DNA from: Cercis canadensis
Lineage: Eukaryota > Streptophyta > Magnoliopsida > Fabales > Fabaceae
Length of the DNA stretch: 64,000 bases
Assembly: GCA_003255065.1 (NCBI GenBank)
Contig: QAOA01008633.1
Location: 265,647 to 329,646 of the forward strand
Reading direction: 5' to 3'
The notes under the pieces: generated by a model
Told to the model about the DNA's origin: nothing
Database searches by the model: none
Seen by the model: only the letters and a program-made list of their open reading frames with translations
Translations under genes and position numbers: made by a program
Part shown: positions 1 through 11,245 of the stretch, one piece after another
Numbering within the stretch: the stretch's first letter is position 1
How the letters are laid out: every line of letters begins with the position of its first letter

Positions 1-512
1 GAAAAAGGATAACATATATAGTTAAAATTCAGGCTCACTCTGGTATTACTTATGAATTGTACTAAATTTAAGTATTTGATAATTTTATCAAAAACATTTT
101 TTAACCACTTCTGCTTATTGGAGGGTGTTTCTAAAAAGCACGTTAATTAAGAAGTGCTTTTTCGAATTAATTGAGCTTTTCTATTGTATTTCTAATTTAC
201 CATCCATTCTTATGTTTTTAAAAGTAAACTTTCAAGTATTATAACCGAACACTACTTTGTAAATAGCTTTTATAAATAACGTCTTAAAATAGCTTCTAAA
301 AGTAGTTTTGAAAAGTGCAAGAACTACCAAACTAAACCTAAAACTTTGAGTAATAACATATACAAATCTTGTATCCAAAATCTGAGTTAAGTACAAAGAA
401 AAAAAATTAAGTGGAACCAATTAAACTTAAATTCAACCACATAAAACGATTTGTGAGACGTTGTAATACAGATTCTAAAACTTTAGAAGAGAGTTGCTGA
501 GGGCCAACTTAC
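1..512 (-). other. Intron 1 of the pectinesterase gene (partial)
   Basis: This AT-rich stretch lies directly downstream of the splice donor GTAAGTT (minus strand, 512-506) of the pectinesterase exon. It holds no coding sequence that I can support. Around 92-340 there are short imperfect inverted segments (GAAGTGCTTTTT on one side, AAAAGTGCAAGAACTACC on the other) of the kind left by hAT-like MITEs. The ends are not clear enough to call an element. Confidence 0.6.
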
Positions 513-898
513 TAATAAAGGCCACTGTTGATCCAAATTATGGTTCTTTTCTGGCTCATATCTGGCACTGCACCAACAGCTGCTTGTACTGTTGTGAAAT
601 TACAACACCCTTTTCGATCAACACAAAGATATGATGTTGTGTTGGTATCTGGAGGAGGAATGCCTGGTGGGAAATCATCACAAACCGAATGGTGGCGTTT
701 CTTGTGATGACGATGCATGCGACCACACTTGTAAGGTAAAAGGATTGCAGGAAATGCAGGTAGTGAAGATGATAAGGTTGTGGGAGTGTAATCAGTGAAA
801 ATTTTGACATAATGTTGGCTTGGATTTATGAGATGCAAAGATGCAAAAATTGCAACCAAAAGAACCAAAAGAGATAGAGAGTTTCTTAGGAGACTCAT
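513..898 (-). CDS. Pectinesterase (pectin methylesterase), first exon only
   Basis: This is the N-terminal exon of a secreted pectinesterase, the enzyme that removes methyl esters from cell-wall homogalacturonan. The start chosen is the Met at 898. An upstream in-frame Met at 958 is possible, but only the 898 start puts a hydrophobic signal or anchor (MSLLRNSLSLLVLLVAIFAS) at the N-terminus. A His/Lys-rich stretch (HRHHKKRHH) follows, then the family start TSYLCVDRKGCCNFTTVQAA and KRTIIWINSGLY. That is the opening of the pectinesterase beta-helix, before the catalytic Asp residues. The reading frame closes one codon later. A GTAAGTT donor after TTTATTA gives a phase-2 intron that would complete a second Tyr. 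There is no PMEI pro-domain before the catalytic start, so it is a short-pro type. The catalytic exons lie left of position 1. Family is certain from motifs; the subgroup is not. Confidence 0.88.
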
Positions 899-958
899 TT
901 TCTGGTTGGAGAATGTGGCAGGAATAAGAAGGATGTGGTATTGGGATGGATATGTCAA

Positions 959-970
959 GTGTATATAAAA
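959..970 (-). promoter_or_regulatory. Candidate TATA region of the pectinesterase gene
   Basis: On the minus strand TTTTATATAC lies about 65 bases upstream of the chosen ATG, a plausible TATA position for a short 5' leader. This rests on position and sequence only; the local DNA is AT-rich. Confidence 0.35.
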
Positions 971-2424
971 TATGTGAGAGAAGCACTTGAAGTGAAAGGC
1001 TTTAATGGCATGTCTTGCAAATCACCCTGTCCCTGTTCATTCTTGAGAAGAAATTCCACTCTCACCAAACTTGTAAGGGTGGCTGATGATTTTTCTTTTT
1101 CTTTTTCTTTTTTTCTTTATTTTTATTTTTATTGTTTTTGGAGCCATTTGTGCCTGGTGAATTGAGAATGCAGTTTCAGGCAAGTTAGCTTTCTTTTTTA
1201 TTTTTTTGTTGTGAAGTTAGCTTTTTTCTTACTTAGTAAATGAGGAGGTGACTATAACTTGAGGTCCAGTTTCATGGTGACCCATTAATAAGCCCATCTA
1301 AAAGACAGTGAGAAGAAAATAGATTATAGGCCCAAAAGGCCAAAACTATATAAATTTATGTCCATTGGATTTTGTGAGAGAGTATTTGAACAAATGTTTC
1401 AAAGGAAAATGTTACATCCTTGGAAAATGTTATCATCAAGAATAGTTGAACTAGTTACATCCTTGGAAAATGTTATCATCTCTTTTAGACTAAGTTACAA
1501 TTAAGCCTACAATCAATAAACCAATATCCAAACTAATCAAGATTCGAATTTTGAAACTATGTAGAATAAAATCAACCAAGAGATATTAATCAATCTAACC
1601 AGATATAAACGAAACCCATCTTCACTTTTTAATGTTATTTCCAATTTTTCCTACTCCTTCCAAGCACAAAGCTTCAAGAAGTTTTATTCAGAAGCCATAA
1701 GAAAACAGTTGCTTTGGCAAACACAATAAATATATCAGCAGATATAAAATAGCAGTTTTATATTTTTCATTTTATGTCCATTGATTACATGAAAATTCAT
1801 TTTAAAATGTAAAAATAGCTTAGAGTGAAATGTTTAACAAATTTAAGAATATCGATATTTTAATTTTGATTTGTTGAAAACAAAATTATAAAATTTTAAT
1901 CGTTTACATAAATGTTTTAATTTTTTTTGTTATTATATCAAATAATAAATCAATGTTAAATTGCTAGTGCACCATCTCCTCCACTATAAACATTTTTTAT
2001 TTATTTAAATTAAATCTTCTAAAGCATGATGTTTGGATATCTGGCTCAAATAAAACTAAAAGCCTTGTACATACACGCCCACAATAAAAAAATATTAAAG
2101 TATATGCCTACTGCCTCATACACTTTTGCAAAAATATGTCAAACATTGGATCAATGGGAAAAAGCACTTCATGCATTAGGTGGTGGATTCTTTCACAAAT
2201 ATTAGGATTAGAACTGTAATTAATAGATAATCAGTTTGACCTAGAAAAATGAAGCACTTAGAAAGGTATTTTAGAAAAAGAAAAAAAAAATGGGTCAAAA
2301 AAGAGTGTAAATATAGACAAATAATAGTGTAAACAAACCACTCTAAAAATAAATGTTTCTGCTAATGACTTGTTAGTCTATCGACACTTAACATTCTCAT
2401 TTTTGACATGTTACACACCTTTAT
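971..2424. other. Gene-free AT-rich intergenic DNA
   Basis: I see no coding sequence here. A pyrimidine-rich low-complexity tract of CTTTTT/TTTTTA units occupies about 1089-1135. The phrase TTACATCCTTGGAAAATGTTATCATC occurs twice as a short direct repeat near 1412 and 1456. Confidence 0.6.
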
Positions 2425-2635
2425 AAAATAAGAAGGCTTTTTAGATACTTTGTTGTATCTCATACTACATAAGAATAATTAATATATAAATGACATGTGT
2501 ACAAATTAACTGTTTTTAAGTTTTTTTGAGAAAATAAGATAAATTAATTTTATATCAAATAAATTATAAAAATTACGTATACTTATCACGTCAGTGTAGT
2601 ATGACATACACATGTAATATCATAAAATCTCCGAT
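2425..2635. mobile_element. MITE, family X, copy 1
   Basis: This segment of about 200 bp matches two other places in the window (5455-5665 and 17408-17620). Shared blocks are AATGACATGTGTACAAATTA, a central AT-rich part, CACGTCAGTGTAGTATGACA and a terminal ATCATA-AATCTCCG. The ends are imperfect inverted repeats: GTATGTCATACTAC-like sequence reads inward from both sides. It has no coding capacity. The superfamily is not clear. Confidence 0.6.
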
Positions 2636-3973
2636 AAAATAAACGAATCTTTCTATCAATTAATCTATATCATAAGCAATAAAGCAAATAAAATGAACCC
2701 AAAAGTCAGAATTTTAGACCCTTGATTAGCGTTTTAAATGAAAACTGCTCCACCCAAAAGATAATAAAGATCACTCAGTAATTTCTAAAAGATAATCATT
2801 GCCGGTACATGAATGACACTAATACAAATATACTATAACATGTCAATATTCAGAGAACCAATTGGGAAAATTCTATTAAAATGATTTTAGATTTATCATT
2901 TTGCTAAAATACAAATATTGATCCACGTGCTGCATTTGGTCCTCACTCACTGTGATGTGGTTGAAATGATGATACCATGGCCAATTAAATACTGTTGTGA
3001 TCTTGGTGAATCAAAAGGCACCCACTTTAATTCAACAGAGCATTGATTAAGGGTGGATTTGACTCTGTAAACCAAAATTTATGCTTTTGACGTCAAATGG
3101 GACCCTTGGCAGTTTCGTATGAGTAATGTTATCTCATTCTCGCTCACATTTGTATAGTTAGCACAAGTTAAACTTAACTTATCACACAAACAGTTATTAT
3201 TTGGTATAAAAAGTAAAACATTTATACAAGCAATTGAAAATTTTCTTGGTTATGTTTATAATAAGTCAAATTTAAGATATCAATAGATTTAATATGTTTG
3301 AGTATCTCAATTTAAGTTATTTTTATATTCTAAAATATATTTTTCATATAAAAATCATAAAAACATAAATTATGATTGATTCTAAATATAAGTTTTAATT
3401 TGATCATTTTTTATTATATTTTATTAATGTTAATCATAGATAAACTATGATATTACTTAGATCATTATTAAAATAATTTTTATGAAGTATTTATTACAAA
3501 AAAAGAAATGTGTAAATCAAGTCTCTTGTGAAAATTTTAGACTCTACCGACAATATACAAAATAAAAATTCATCATTTACAAAACACTTTTTCTGTATGG
3601 CCTAGATTTTGCCAACTCACTTGTGCGAGATAATATTAAGTGTTATAGTGTGCAATAAACAATTTTCATTTCTCTTTCAAATCTGTCGCTTTCAATGCAT
3701 GCTTTGGAGAGAAGCCTCAGCACAATACCATCGGCTTGAAGATTCTTCAGACTTTTCAGCGCATCCTTCAATTGCACGTATGCTTCCCTACAGTTGTTGG
3801 AGGTTGCTGTACACAACGGCATGAGTGGAGGCAAGAGAAGGGATTGTCTCATTGTCTGGTATCTGTTTTAGACGTTTAGTAAAAGAAAATTGATATTCAC
3901 AGACTTTTGAAAAAGCTTCAAAGAGATATAAAGTTGTAAGTCGTCAAATTGAACTTTTCAATCATCTCTGTGA
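2636..3973. other. Gene-free AT-rich intergenic DNA
   Basis: No supported gene. A weak minus-strand open stretch at 3643-3852 has an amphipathic look (EAYVQLKDALKSLKNL) but no recognisable family, and it is not called. Confidence 0.5.
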
Positions 3974-4070
3974 AGTTTTAGTGGGATCAAGTTAAATTCA
4001 ATTACACATGTGTTAAAGGAAGTGTATTAAAAGTTTTAGTGGGATCAAGTTAAATTGAATTACACATGTG
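3974..4070. repeat. 39-bp direct repeat
   Basis: The phrase AGTTTTAGTGGGATCAAGTT...CACATGTG occurs at 3974-4012 and again at 4032-4070 with one base changed, separated by 19 bp. The second copy abuts the MITE that follows. It is a simple local duplication. Confidence 0.8.
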
Positions 4071-4076
4071 AAAAAG

Positions 4077-4494
4077 CTATGTTATATTGGGTTACTTTTG
4101 GGCTAGCGCTACCCTCTATTCAATTGAGTAGGTTTTGATAGGATTTATTTAGTAATTTTGATGTCGTTGTGAAGATATTCAAAAACTAAGTCATTTAATA
4201 TATGACAAATTTTTTTTTTTTATAAAATACAAGAATGACACGATACACAAAAACATGTCAAATTCTATTTTTTAGCAAAAGTTAAATTTTTTTATTTGGC
4301 ACGATTTCTTATTTCGTGTTCTTCTTGTATTTTATAATAAATTGTATATTTTGTTACATATTATATAACTCAATTTTTTTATATCTTTATAACAAAACTA
4401 AAATAACTAGATAGATCCCACCAGAACACATTCAATTGGGTTGGGGTAGCACTATCTCCCAAAATTGGCCAATGTAACATAGCATACATCTATA
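4077..4494. mobile_element. Foldback MITE, family A, copy 1
   Basis: The terminal inverted repeats are about 70 bp long. The left end reads GCTATGTTATATTGG, then GGGCTAGCGCTACCC, then GGTTTTGATAGGATTT. The right end read in reverse gives GCTATGTTACATTGG, GGGAGATAGTGCTACCC and TTCTGGTGGGATCTA. The inside is AT-rich with no ORF and contains the family core AAAATACAAGAATGACAC. Related copies are at 12455-12780, 13971-14375 and 22538-22929. Confidence 0.75.
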
Positions 4495-5117
4495 AATAAA
4501 GATGTAAGAGTTTTATTACCCTTACGGGAATAAAGACCAGTAAATTTTAAAGGAGTAGTTTTTAACATGTTATATAATTAATCTTTAACACAAAACATAT
4601 TAAAAATTACTCTTTTAAGATTTACCAATTCTTAAAAGAGTAATTTTAGTGAACTCACCCTTAAAATGAGAAGAAAAATGCATAACTGATGGCTACGCTA
4701 TTTCTGGTCTATGGATAAGGAAAGGAAACAAGGGTATAGAAAATGAGAAGAAAAAAATTAGGAGCATATAGGCTTGTTGGGTTCAAGTTATAAAAAATAT
4801 ATTATATTTTATATATAAAAAAAAAAAGTTTGGAAGCCTTGTTCTTATGTTTAGTTTCTAAAAATTGTTCTCAAAATGCTATTTTAAATCATTAAAAAAA
4901 AAAAAAGTTGATTTCTAGAGGTCCAAAATGGTCAACTCAACTCAACCTCAACCTATCTCGTTCATCGAAAGTGCTAGGAAAATGCTTGATGCTAGTCAGA
5001 CGAAAAATGGCTACACATCACGGACAAGAGAGCAAAGAGAAGTTAAAATTGTTTGAAGAGTTTTGTTCTGACGATAACGTTTTCATTTAATGATCAAAGA
5101 GAACAAACAAACTGAAT
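4495..5117. other. Gene-free intergenic DNA
   Basis: There are AT-rich spacers and short poly-A runs. A 60-codon open stretch at 4908-5090 has no recognisable motif and I do not call it a gene. Confidence 0.5.
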
Positions 5118-5266
5118 AGTCACCAACTCTATTCGAACTTTGAAAAACAACTTCTTTTTTTGTCTATCAAAGATTATATAACACGAGGTAGNAGTCACCA
5201 ACTCTATTCGAACTTTGAAAAATAACTTCTTTTTTTGTCTATCAAAGATTATATAACACGAGGTAG
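5118..5266. repeat. Assembly-type duplication across a single N (74 bp)
   Basis: Bases 5118-5191 are repeated at 5193-5266 with one mismatch (AAAAACAAC against AAAAATAAC), with a lone N at 5192 between them. The second copy picks up exactly where the first ends. This is the pattern of two overlapping contig ends abutted without merging. Confidence 0.9.
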
Positions 5267-5454
5267 TCTATTTTCTTTTAAAAAATTATTCAACTCATTA
5301 TTTGAACACAGAATCTTTATGATGAATATTGAATGTTCAATCATTAGAGTATCCTCTTGAGAATGAAAAACTAAATTAATTATGTTAGTTTATTATAGTT
5401 AGTTCTCATTTAATTTTGTAAAGTTTAAAATTGATTACACATCAAAAAATAATG

Positions 5455-5665
5455 AAGATTTCTTAGATACTTTTAGTATTTATGTAGTATGTCATACTAT
5501 ATAGAAATAACCAATAAATGAATGACATGTGTACAAATTAACTATTTTTAAGTTTGTTTAAAAAATTAAATAAATTATATTTTATATATAATAAAATATA
5601 AAAATTATGTATGTTTGACACGTCAGTGTAGTATGACATACTTACGTAGTATCATAGAATCCCCG
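5455..5665. mobile_element. MITE, family X, copy 2
   Basis: It is homologous to 2425-2635 and 17408-17620. Here the inverted ends are clearest: the left side holds TATGTAGTATGTCATACTAT. The right side read in reverse gives GGATTCTATGATACTACG followed by TATGTCATACTAC. It is non-coding. Confidence 0.65.
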
Positions 5666-7365
5666 AAAAATAATATATATTCATTAGATTCACATATATT
5701 TGGTTTAGCCATAAGAAATTTGGACTCATCTCTCAATAGCTTGAGTTCAAAGAGAATTCGTTGGTAAGGCATCCACCTGAGCACTACCTTTGATTCTAGT
5801 ACAACCTAGCCAAATTTTAAACTTTGATGTACCAAAAAGAAATTCACATATAGTTAACATGGGCCATTATTCTTCATGACACTAATTCAAGGGTATATCT
5901 ACCAAATTGATGAAGCTTGTCCAATGTTCCCAATAATTACCTCTTAATTATGATTTTAATTTGTCAGGTAAGATAAACTTAATGGTTCAACATGTACCAA
6001 AAAAAATTAGTGGCTTAACATGCAAGTATCTTCAATACATGTATTGCCCTGTGTACTAATTACATACTTAACAACCACGTGTAAAATTCTGTCAGTTTCT
6101 TTTCTGACTAAATAATATTACTTTTTTTTTTTTTTATCATTTGTTGAAAGTGATTAACGTTTGCACAAATTCTGGTGATAATTTATCAGTCTGACTTGCT
6201 AGAAATGATGAGGCTAATCGACTCTGTTGGTGTCAAGTTCCATGTGTATGGTTTGAAGTTTCAAATTAATTAAAAAGTACATTATTACTAAATATCTTAA
6301 TTAGTATGTTTTTTTTTTTTTTTTTATATTTTTGACTACGACTTTGAATTCAAAATTTTAGATTTATAGTTTGTAAGTACATATTTTAATTAATGATATC
6401 ACATAGCATGAAATTATAAGATCTGAAACAATTTTTTATGTTGTTACTTTTGAAAATATATACTAGTATCATAAGAACCTTATTATAATAAAATATTCAT
6501 AAAAAAAAAATTAACATACAAACTATTAGAACCAAAAAGGAAGTTCCTATTTATTCAAGAACCTAGGGGAAAAAAAAAAAAACTCAATGTGGTAGATAAT
6601 ACATAGTTTTAAGATAGTACCACAACAAAAATTGCAAGTCACATTTAGAAGCACAATTATTCATTTTTTTTATTAGGAACTATTCATGTTTGATGGAATA
6701 ATGATCATGAATAATTTATAGTCACAACAAAGATTTGTTTTCTTTACCCCATAAATGTGTTTATGTACACATACACACACTATATTACCAATGTCACACT
6801 CTATTTATTAAAAAACGTATTATATAGATAAAATCAACCCTCATATAATAAGGCCAAATTTAAATTTAATAAATAGTGATATCATTTATTTGCATAATCT
6901 TACCTTATACCTCATTCAATATGTAAAAAAATTTATATTGAATAAGTGTAATTTAGTCTATATTATATTCAAAGAATAAATAGGGTATGCTAATAGTCGT
7001 TCCCTATATATATATATATATATATATGGAACATTAAGGCATCACTAAGTGTGGTATAATGAAATATTAGTTCAGTAGTACCAAAATTATTTTTAGAGCT
7101 TGTAGATTTCATGGTTGAATCTAAAATTATAATCAAAAGTACCAAAAAAATATATATTAAAGCACTAATTCTATACTTAGAGTAATCAATGGCCTCAGCC
7201 AACTTTCCGACAGAAAGACTTGTACCCCAACTCAAAACTCTTACCCATAATAGATTATTCTCCACAATTGAAAAACTTACAACATCTCGAGATATAGTCA
7301 TAAAAGTTTTCTTCATGGCAACATTTCAATGAAAGCTAGGGTTATTTCTAAGTGCTCAATTTTGA
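5666..7365. other. Gene-free AT-rich intergenic DNA
   Basis: No supported coding sequence. There are several long T runs (6121-6135, 6309-6325) and a (TA)n microsatellite at about 7004-7027. The minus-strand open stretch at 6990-7316 contains that microsatellite and shows no family motif, so it is not called. Confidence 0.55.
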
Positions 7366-7367
7366 TT

Positions 7368-7680
7368 ATTGTAGATACCCGGTATTTTGGCCCATAAATC
7401 ATTAGGCCCATTCGTCGTAAGACCCATATCCGTAAAACTACTCATGACCTTTTAAACCCCCAAACTCATCTATAAATATTCTTCGCACGACAGGTATATA
7501 TAGGGTCTTCTTCTGATTTCTCAATATAAAGAACATTCATTCTCATACTTCCGAGATCGCTAACTTAATCATTGGAGCTCCGGTATAAACCTCCGACTCT
7601 TGACCTTTCTTTGTTCGCAGGTAGCAAGTCGTTCATAATCTCCACCACCAACCAAATCAGGCATCGTCAATTATATTATA
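7368..7680. repeat. Probable truncated or solo LTR of a Ty3/gypsy element
   Basis: The block starts near TGTAGATACCCGGTATTTTG and contains a TATAAATA box at about 7471. It then has CATTGGAGCTCCGG, ACTCTTGACCTTTCTTTG and TTCGCAGGTAGC. This order and wording resemble LTRs of large plant Tat/Ogre-type gypsy elements. No paired LTR, primer site or gag follows in the window. The identification is by resemblance only. Confidence 0.4.
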
Positions 7681-8277
7681 ATTTACAGTAATATGCCACA
7701 CCATTCTAATCAATCGCGTTGATGTATATCAGTATCACTTATAGATTTTAATAGCCATATGGGTTAGGTATAACCTATACATGATAACCGCAAGCCTAAA
7801 TGGAATAACTACGACTACATGTAACCAATCACATGTATCATATAATTTTTATGATAACGGAAAACATAACGGAATAACCACAGAAAATAAAGCACAAACA
7901 GTATAATTTGTCCAAGGATCTCTCGAATAGATTGAAGTCCCATATTTGATTACCCATTCTTCCATATCTCAGCTAGAAATTCTAGCTGTCTACCTAACGA
8001 CGACAACAAAAGAAAAGCACCAACCCACAATAATGTTACACATCATGAACTAAATTATAATATAGTCAACCTTTTAACACTTAGAAATTATTAAAAAAAA
8101 CAAAAATTTAAAAGGGATCAAGTAGATATATAAGACAAATTGAGGTTAGGAAAGAAATAGCCGAAAATGAAGAAAAATCCATCAACATAACTAAAGAAGA
8201 AAGGAACATTACAGAAATGAGAGCAGCACGACATCGTACAGATCCAGCATGATATTGTAATAACCCAGTCAACTTAC
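7681..8277. other. Gene-free intergenic DNA
   Basis: I see no gene, RNA or clear element. Confidence 0.5.
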
Positions 8278-8354
8278 TTGAGTTTTTCTGATGTGTGCCA
8301 CGTTCTGCAATATGAAATCGCCCACCATGGATCTTGCTCTTGAGTCTTCATAGC
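8278..8354 (-). pseudogene. Exon-like orphan fragment, unknown protein
   Basis: On the minus strand a 77-bp block is bounded by a good acceptor (TTGCAG, ending at 8355) and a near-perfect donor (GTAAGTT at 8277-8271). It is open throughout in one frame, reading YEDSRARSMVGDFILQNVAH and then IRKTQ. Its base composition is richer in G+C than the flanks. I do not recognise the protein, and no partner exon is visible on either side. It could be a relic exon, a captured fragment or chance. Confidence 0.3.
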
Positions 8355-8617
8355 CTGCAACCCAATTCACACATCTAATGTTTTTACACTTTATCATCTT
8401 GATATATATCCTTTCCCTGAAAGATGATAATGTTTTCTTTTTTTATGGTATAATTAATTATTGGATATATATCATAAATGTAAAAGGAAAAAAAATTCTT
8501 ATTTACATTAAACTTTATTACAGTTATCAACAACTATATATATACACACACAAAATTAACAAAAAGATGTCAAAAACAATGCTAATAGAATTCTATGCAT
8601 AATAGCATAAACTCATA

Positions 8618-8745
8618 TAGTGGCGAAGCTCCATTATGGCTAGATGGGGCCCAGCAAAAGAAAAATATTTTTTCTACTTTTACAGAAAAAATTTTATATA
8701 ATTAAACTTTGGCCCCAGCTAAATTTTATTTTGGCTTTGCCCGTC
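8618..8745. mobile_element. Degenerate small MITE (hAT-like)
   Basis: It begins near AGTGGCGAAGCTCC and ends near TTTGGCTTTGCCCGTCC. It has the GTGGCGGAGC...GGCTTTGCCCC layout of a common plant MITE; a similar start is at 44671. No clear target duplication and no coding capacity. Confidence 0.35.
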
Positions 8746-8950
8746 CACCGAACACATATGGAGCTCTTTATATAATATGCATGATTATGAATTAGAAAAT
8801 TGTGCACTAAAGAAGTCAAGTTACCGAAAACGTCTCAATTAGTTTGAACATTTAGATTAACAAAATAACAAAGTAGACAAATAAAAATAAAAATAAAAAT
8901 TGCCAATAAAGATATCTAGAAGCATAGGCAGATTCCAACCCAAGAAAAAA

Positions 8951-8984
8951 AAAAANNNNNNNNNNAAAAAAAAAAAAAAAAAAA
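8951..8984. other. Ten-N gap inside a poly-A run
   Basis: Ten Ns (8956-8965) are flanked on both sides by A homopolymer. This is an assembly gap at a homopolymer, and the true length is unknown. Confidence 0.9.
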
Positions 8985-9170
8985 GGTAAAAGGGTTTAAA
9001 ATACCCGAAAAAAGGGTGTGCTATAAATATATTTTACATTGGTTGGTCAACAGTTTCCTAAGTTAGCACCTAATGTCTGCTTTATGTCACTTTCAAACCA
9101 AAGAAAAACTGCTACCCCTTTTCCTACTGGAGAGAGGCTTTACGGGGGTTTCCTACCAGCAGGATCACAA

Positions 9171-9809
9171 TCAGGAAGATGAGTTTGGAAAGAATCGCCC
9201 TCCATGATCCATCAAAAACCCACCATGATCAACAGCAACATTTGCAGGTCTTGGATTATTGCTTAGTCTCTGAAAAAACGTGTTCTCTCCACCTTCTGTG
9301 TTACTGTTACTGTTGTTAATTCCATATATATGCTGATTTTGCTGCTGCTGATATAGCTGTTGTTGTTGATGAAGATGGTAGCCAGAAGGAGCAGAAACCA
9401 TGAGCCCTGCTGGGTTCAGTTGACGTGAACCAAAGGCAAAGCCTAAATTTGGCAAATTTGCTGCTGCCGATGCTGTTGGTGCAAAAGGTCCACTTGGGCC
9501 CCCGGTGAATTGTTGCACCATGGCACGGAAATTTGTGGTGTCGGTGTTAAGTAAGGTGGTAGGCGTTCGCCTTGAAGCCCGGGACCGGCGCCGGATGGGC
9601 TTTGAGACTCGACCTTCCGGGCTCAAATGGGTTGATGTTGTTGTTGTTGTTGGGCTTGAGCTTGAGCTGAACATCCCTAGTGGCGGGCTCGTGGCGGCTT
9701 GAGTGGCGGAGGTGGCTACCACAGTGGCTTCGGACGGCGGCGCCGGGAAGTTTGGTTGATAGAAATTGAGCCAGTCATTCGGGCCAGACATGGTTTCACT
9801 CATGGCCAT
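9171..9809 (-). CDS. VQ motif-containing protein, JAV1/VQ22 type
   Basis: This is a complete intronless gene of 212 codons. The VQ motif FRAMVQQFTG sits at residues 94-103, preceded by RRTPTTLLNTDTTN, a phrase typical of the VQ22/JAV1 group. VQ proteins are small plant transcriptional cofactors that bind WRKY factors through this motif. In Arabidopsis JAV1 represses jasmonate defence and is degraded after wounding (established knowledge). Other visible features are a WLNFYQPNFPAPP segment near the N-terminus, a Ser/Thr-rich stretch (about 46-61) and a basic run KPIRRRSRASRR (70-81) that could be a nuclear signal. A Gln-rich segment coded by CAG/CAA repeats lies near residue 150. Three Met codons stand at residues 1, 3 and 7; I use the first. 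The family is certain; orthology to JAV1 is likely but unproven. Confidence 0.93.
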   Translation of the reverse strand: MAMSETMSGPNDWLNFYQPNFPAPPSEATVVATSATQAATSPPLGMFSSSSSPTTTTTSTHLSPEGRVSKPIRRRSRASRRTPTTLLNTDTTNFRAMVQQFTGGPSGPFAPTASAAANLPNLGFAFGSRQLNPAGLMVSAPSGYHLHQQQQLYQQQQNQHIYGINNSNSNTEGGENTFFQRLSNNPRPANVAVDHGGFLMDHGGRFFPNSSS

Positions 9810-9877
9810 AGAAGGGAGTGGAGAAGAAGAAACCTTTGATTGGTAAGAGGGGAAGAAAAGAAAGGTGTGTGTTGGGG

Positions 9878-9903
9878 TATATATAGTGGTTCAATGTGGT
9901 CAA
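9878..9903 (-). promoter_or_regulatory. TATA box and adjacent W-box of the VQ gene
   Basis: On the minus strand a TATATATA box (9885-9878) lies about 70 bases before the ATG, with a C-rich stretch just after it. Immediately upstream, 9903-9898 reads TTGACC, the W-box recognised by WRKY factors. A WRKY-partner gene carrying a W-box next to its TATA box suggests feedback control (inference). Confidence 0.65.
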
Positions 9904-9982
9904 AGTAAAAACTTGATGGAAGATCCTGACCGTTGATTTCGGTAGAAGATGGTGGATATTCCTAAGGCGGCATGTGATATGG

Positions 9983-9988
9983 CACGTG
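9983..9988. promoter_or_regulatory. G-box CACGTG upstream of the VQ gene
   Basis: The palindrome CACGTG lies about 175 bases upstream of the ATG in a G+C-rich promoter stretch. MYC2-type bHLH factors of the jasmonate pathway bind G-boxes. A second ACGT core (CCACGTCA, 10161-10168), which reads TGACG on the minus strand, resembles a TGA-factor site. Confidence 0.5.
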
Positions 9989-10199
9989 GGGCTGGCTTTG
10001 GCGGAAAAAAGGGTTCGGCATCTTGTGTGGAAAGCTTCTGGAAGTGTTTGATAAATTCATACGGTGTCGTTTTACATGGTCTAATCGTGGCTTGTTGCAT
10101 GGTTCCGGGAAGCAACGCTCAGACGCCAGCTTAGTCATGATGATGTCATCGTTGGAGTGGCCACGTCACTGTGTGACTTGTGGTGGTAGGTGATTGTCA

Positions 10200-11236
10200 A
10201 TGACTTGGAGTCTTCCATTTATGGGGTTACAACTTACAAGGAGAAACTTCCAAGTACCTTCGGAGTAAACAAGGAAATTAGTGAAAAGCATTTGATTGTC
10301 TATCACATGTTCACCATTATGGTTAAAAAATGTTATGCTTGGAATATATTGTAGTTTGGGTATTCCTCTTGATAGGAAAGTTTATTGCTAATATAGGTTA
10401 GAAAAACTATTTGAAAAAGAAAAAGACATGGGTGGTAATGTAAATATTTTTTTTTTTGGAAAATTTTAATTTATTTCTTTCAACTTAGGTTAGTTGTACT
10501 TTAGTCCCAAAATTTTAAAACGTATAAGAGATTCTTATTAACTATCAAAATGTGCGAAAAACCCTCTTTTATAGATGATCATCCAAAATTTGATGAAAAA
10601 TATCATGTGTGAAGTACGTGACACTCATTAATCCTAAAATCTCTCATTAGCACCCAAAAATCCAATAATTAAGTGTGTTAATACATTGCCCGTGGTGTTT
10701 TGTGTCTATTTTTAGATGTTTGTCTACAATTTGGGGTTTTTTTTGTACATTTTTAATGTTAATAGGGATCTCTTATAACGTTTTAAAGTTTTTGGGATAA
10801 AGTATAATTAATCATAAGTTAAAGAGAGTTAAATAATTTTTTTTTTTTTTTTTTTTAGCTATAATTTCATGGTTAATCAAAGAACCTATAAGTCTTAAAG
10901 ACTATCTCAGTGTCATTCAATCAAAATCTATTTGGTAATATAGATATGTTTTTATAATGTTTGGACATTAACAAAAGCTTTTTAAGCTTGAAAGGATAGA
11001 TAGAGAACAAACTTCTCATAATATATTAAATTAATCAGAGAATATTATTTGAATGAGAATGAAAAAGATTAAACTTATGACCACTTCGTTAAAAAGACTT
11101 TAATATTATGTCTAGAAACTAACTTTCACAAAAAAGTTTAATCTATTAAAAGAAGACCTAATAATAATTTTATCACTAACAAAAATATGCAGAGATATCA
11201 AATTACTTTTTTTTTTATCAATAAAATAGTAGTAAG
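10200..11236. other. Gene-free intergenic DNA
   Basis: No coding sequence is supported. A block at about 10930-11110 (ATAGATAGAGAA, TTAATCAGAGAATATTATT) recurs in diverged form at about 18225-18310. It belongs to a dispersed repeat. Confidence 0.5.
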
Positions 11237-11245
11237 AATATGTTA

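Noticed and set aside
3643..3852. Minus-strand ORF with EAYVQLKDALKSLKNL
   Set aside because: It looks amphipathic, but I recognise no family. It has no splice context or start context, and it lies in AT-rich DNA.
4908..5090. Plus-strand ORF upstream of the first single-N duplication
   Set aside because: Short, with no motif and no promoter or splice context.
5741..5820. Possible tRNA-like stretch (TTGGTAAGGCATCCACCTGAGC)
   Set aside because: No four-arm fold with a consistent anticodon and T-arm (GGTTCGA-type) could be drawn.
6990..7316. 108-codon minus-strand ORF
   Set aside because: Its end is a translated (TA)n microsatellite (YIYIYI), and the rest matches no family.
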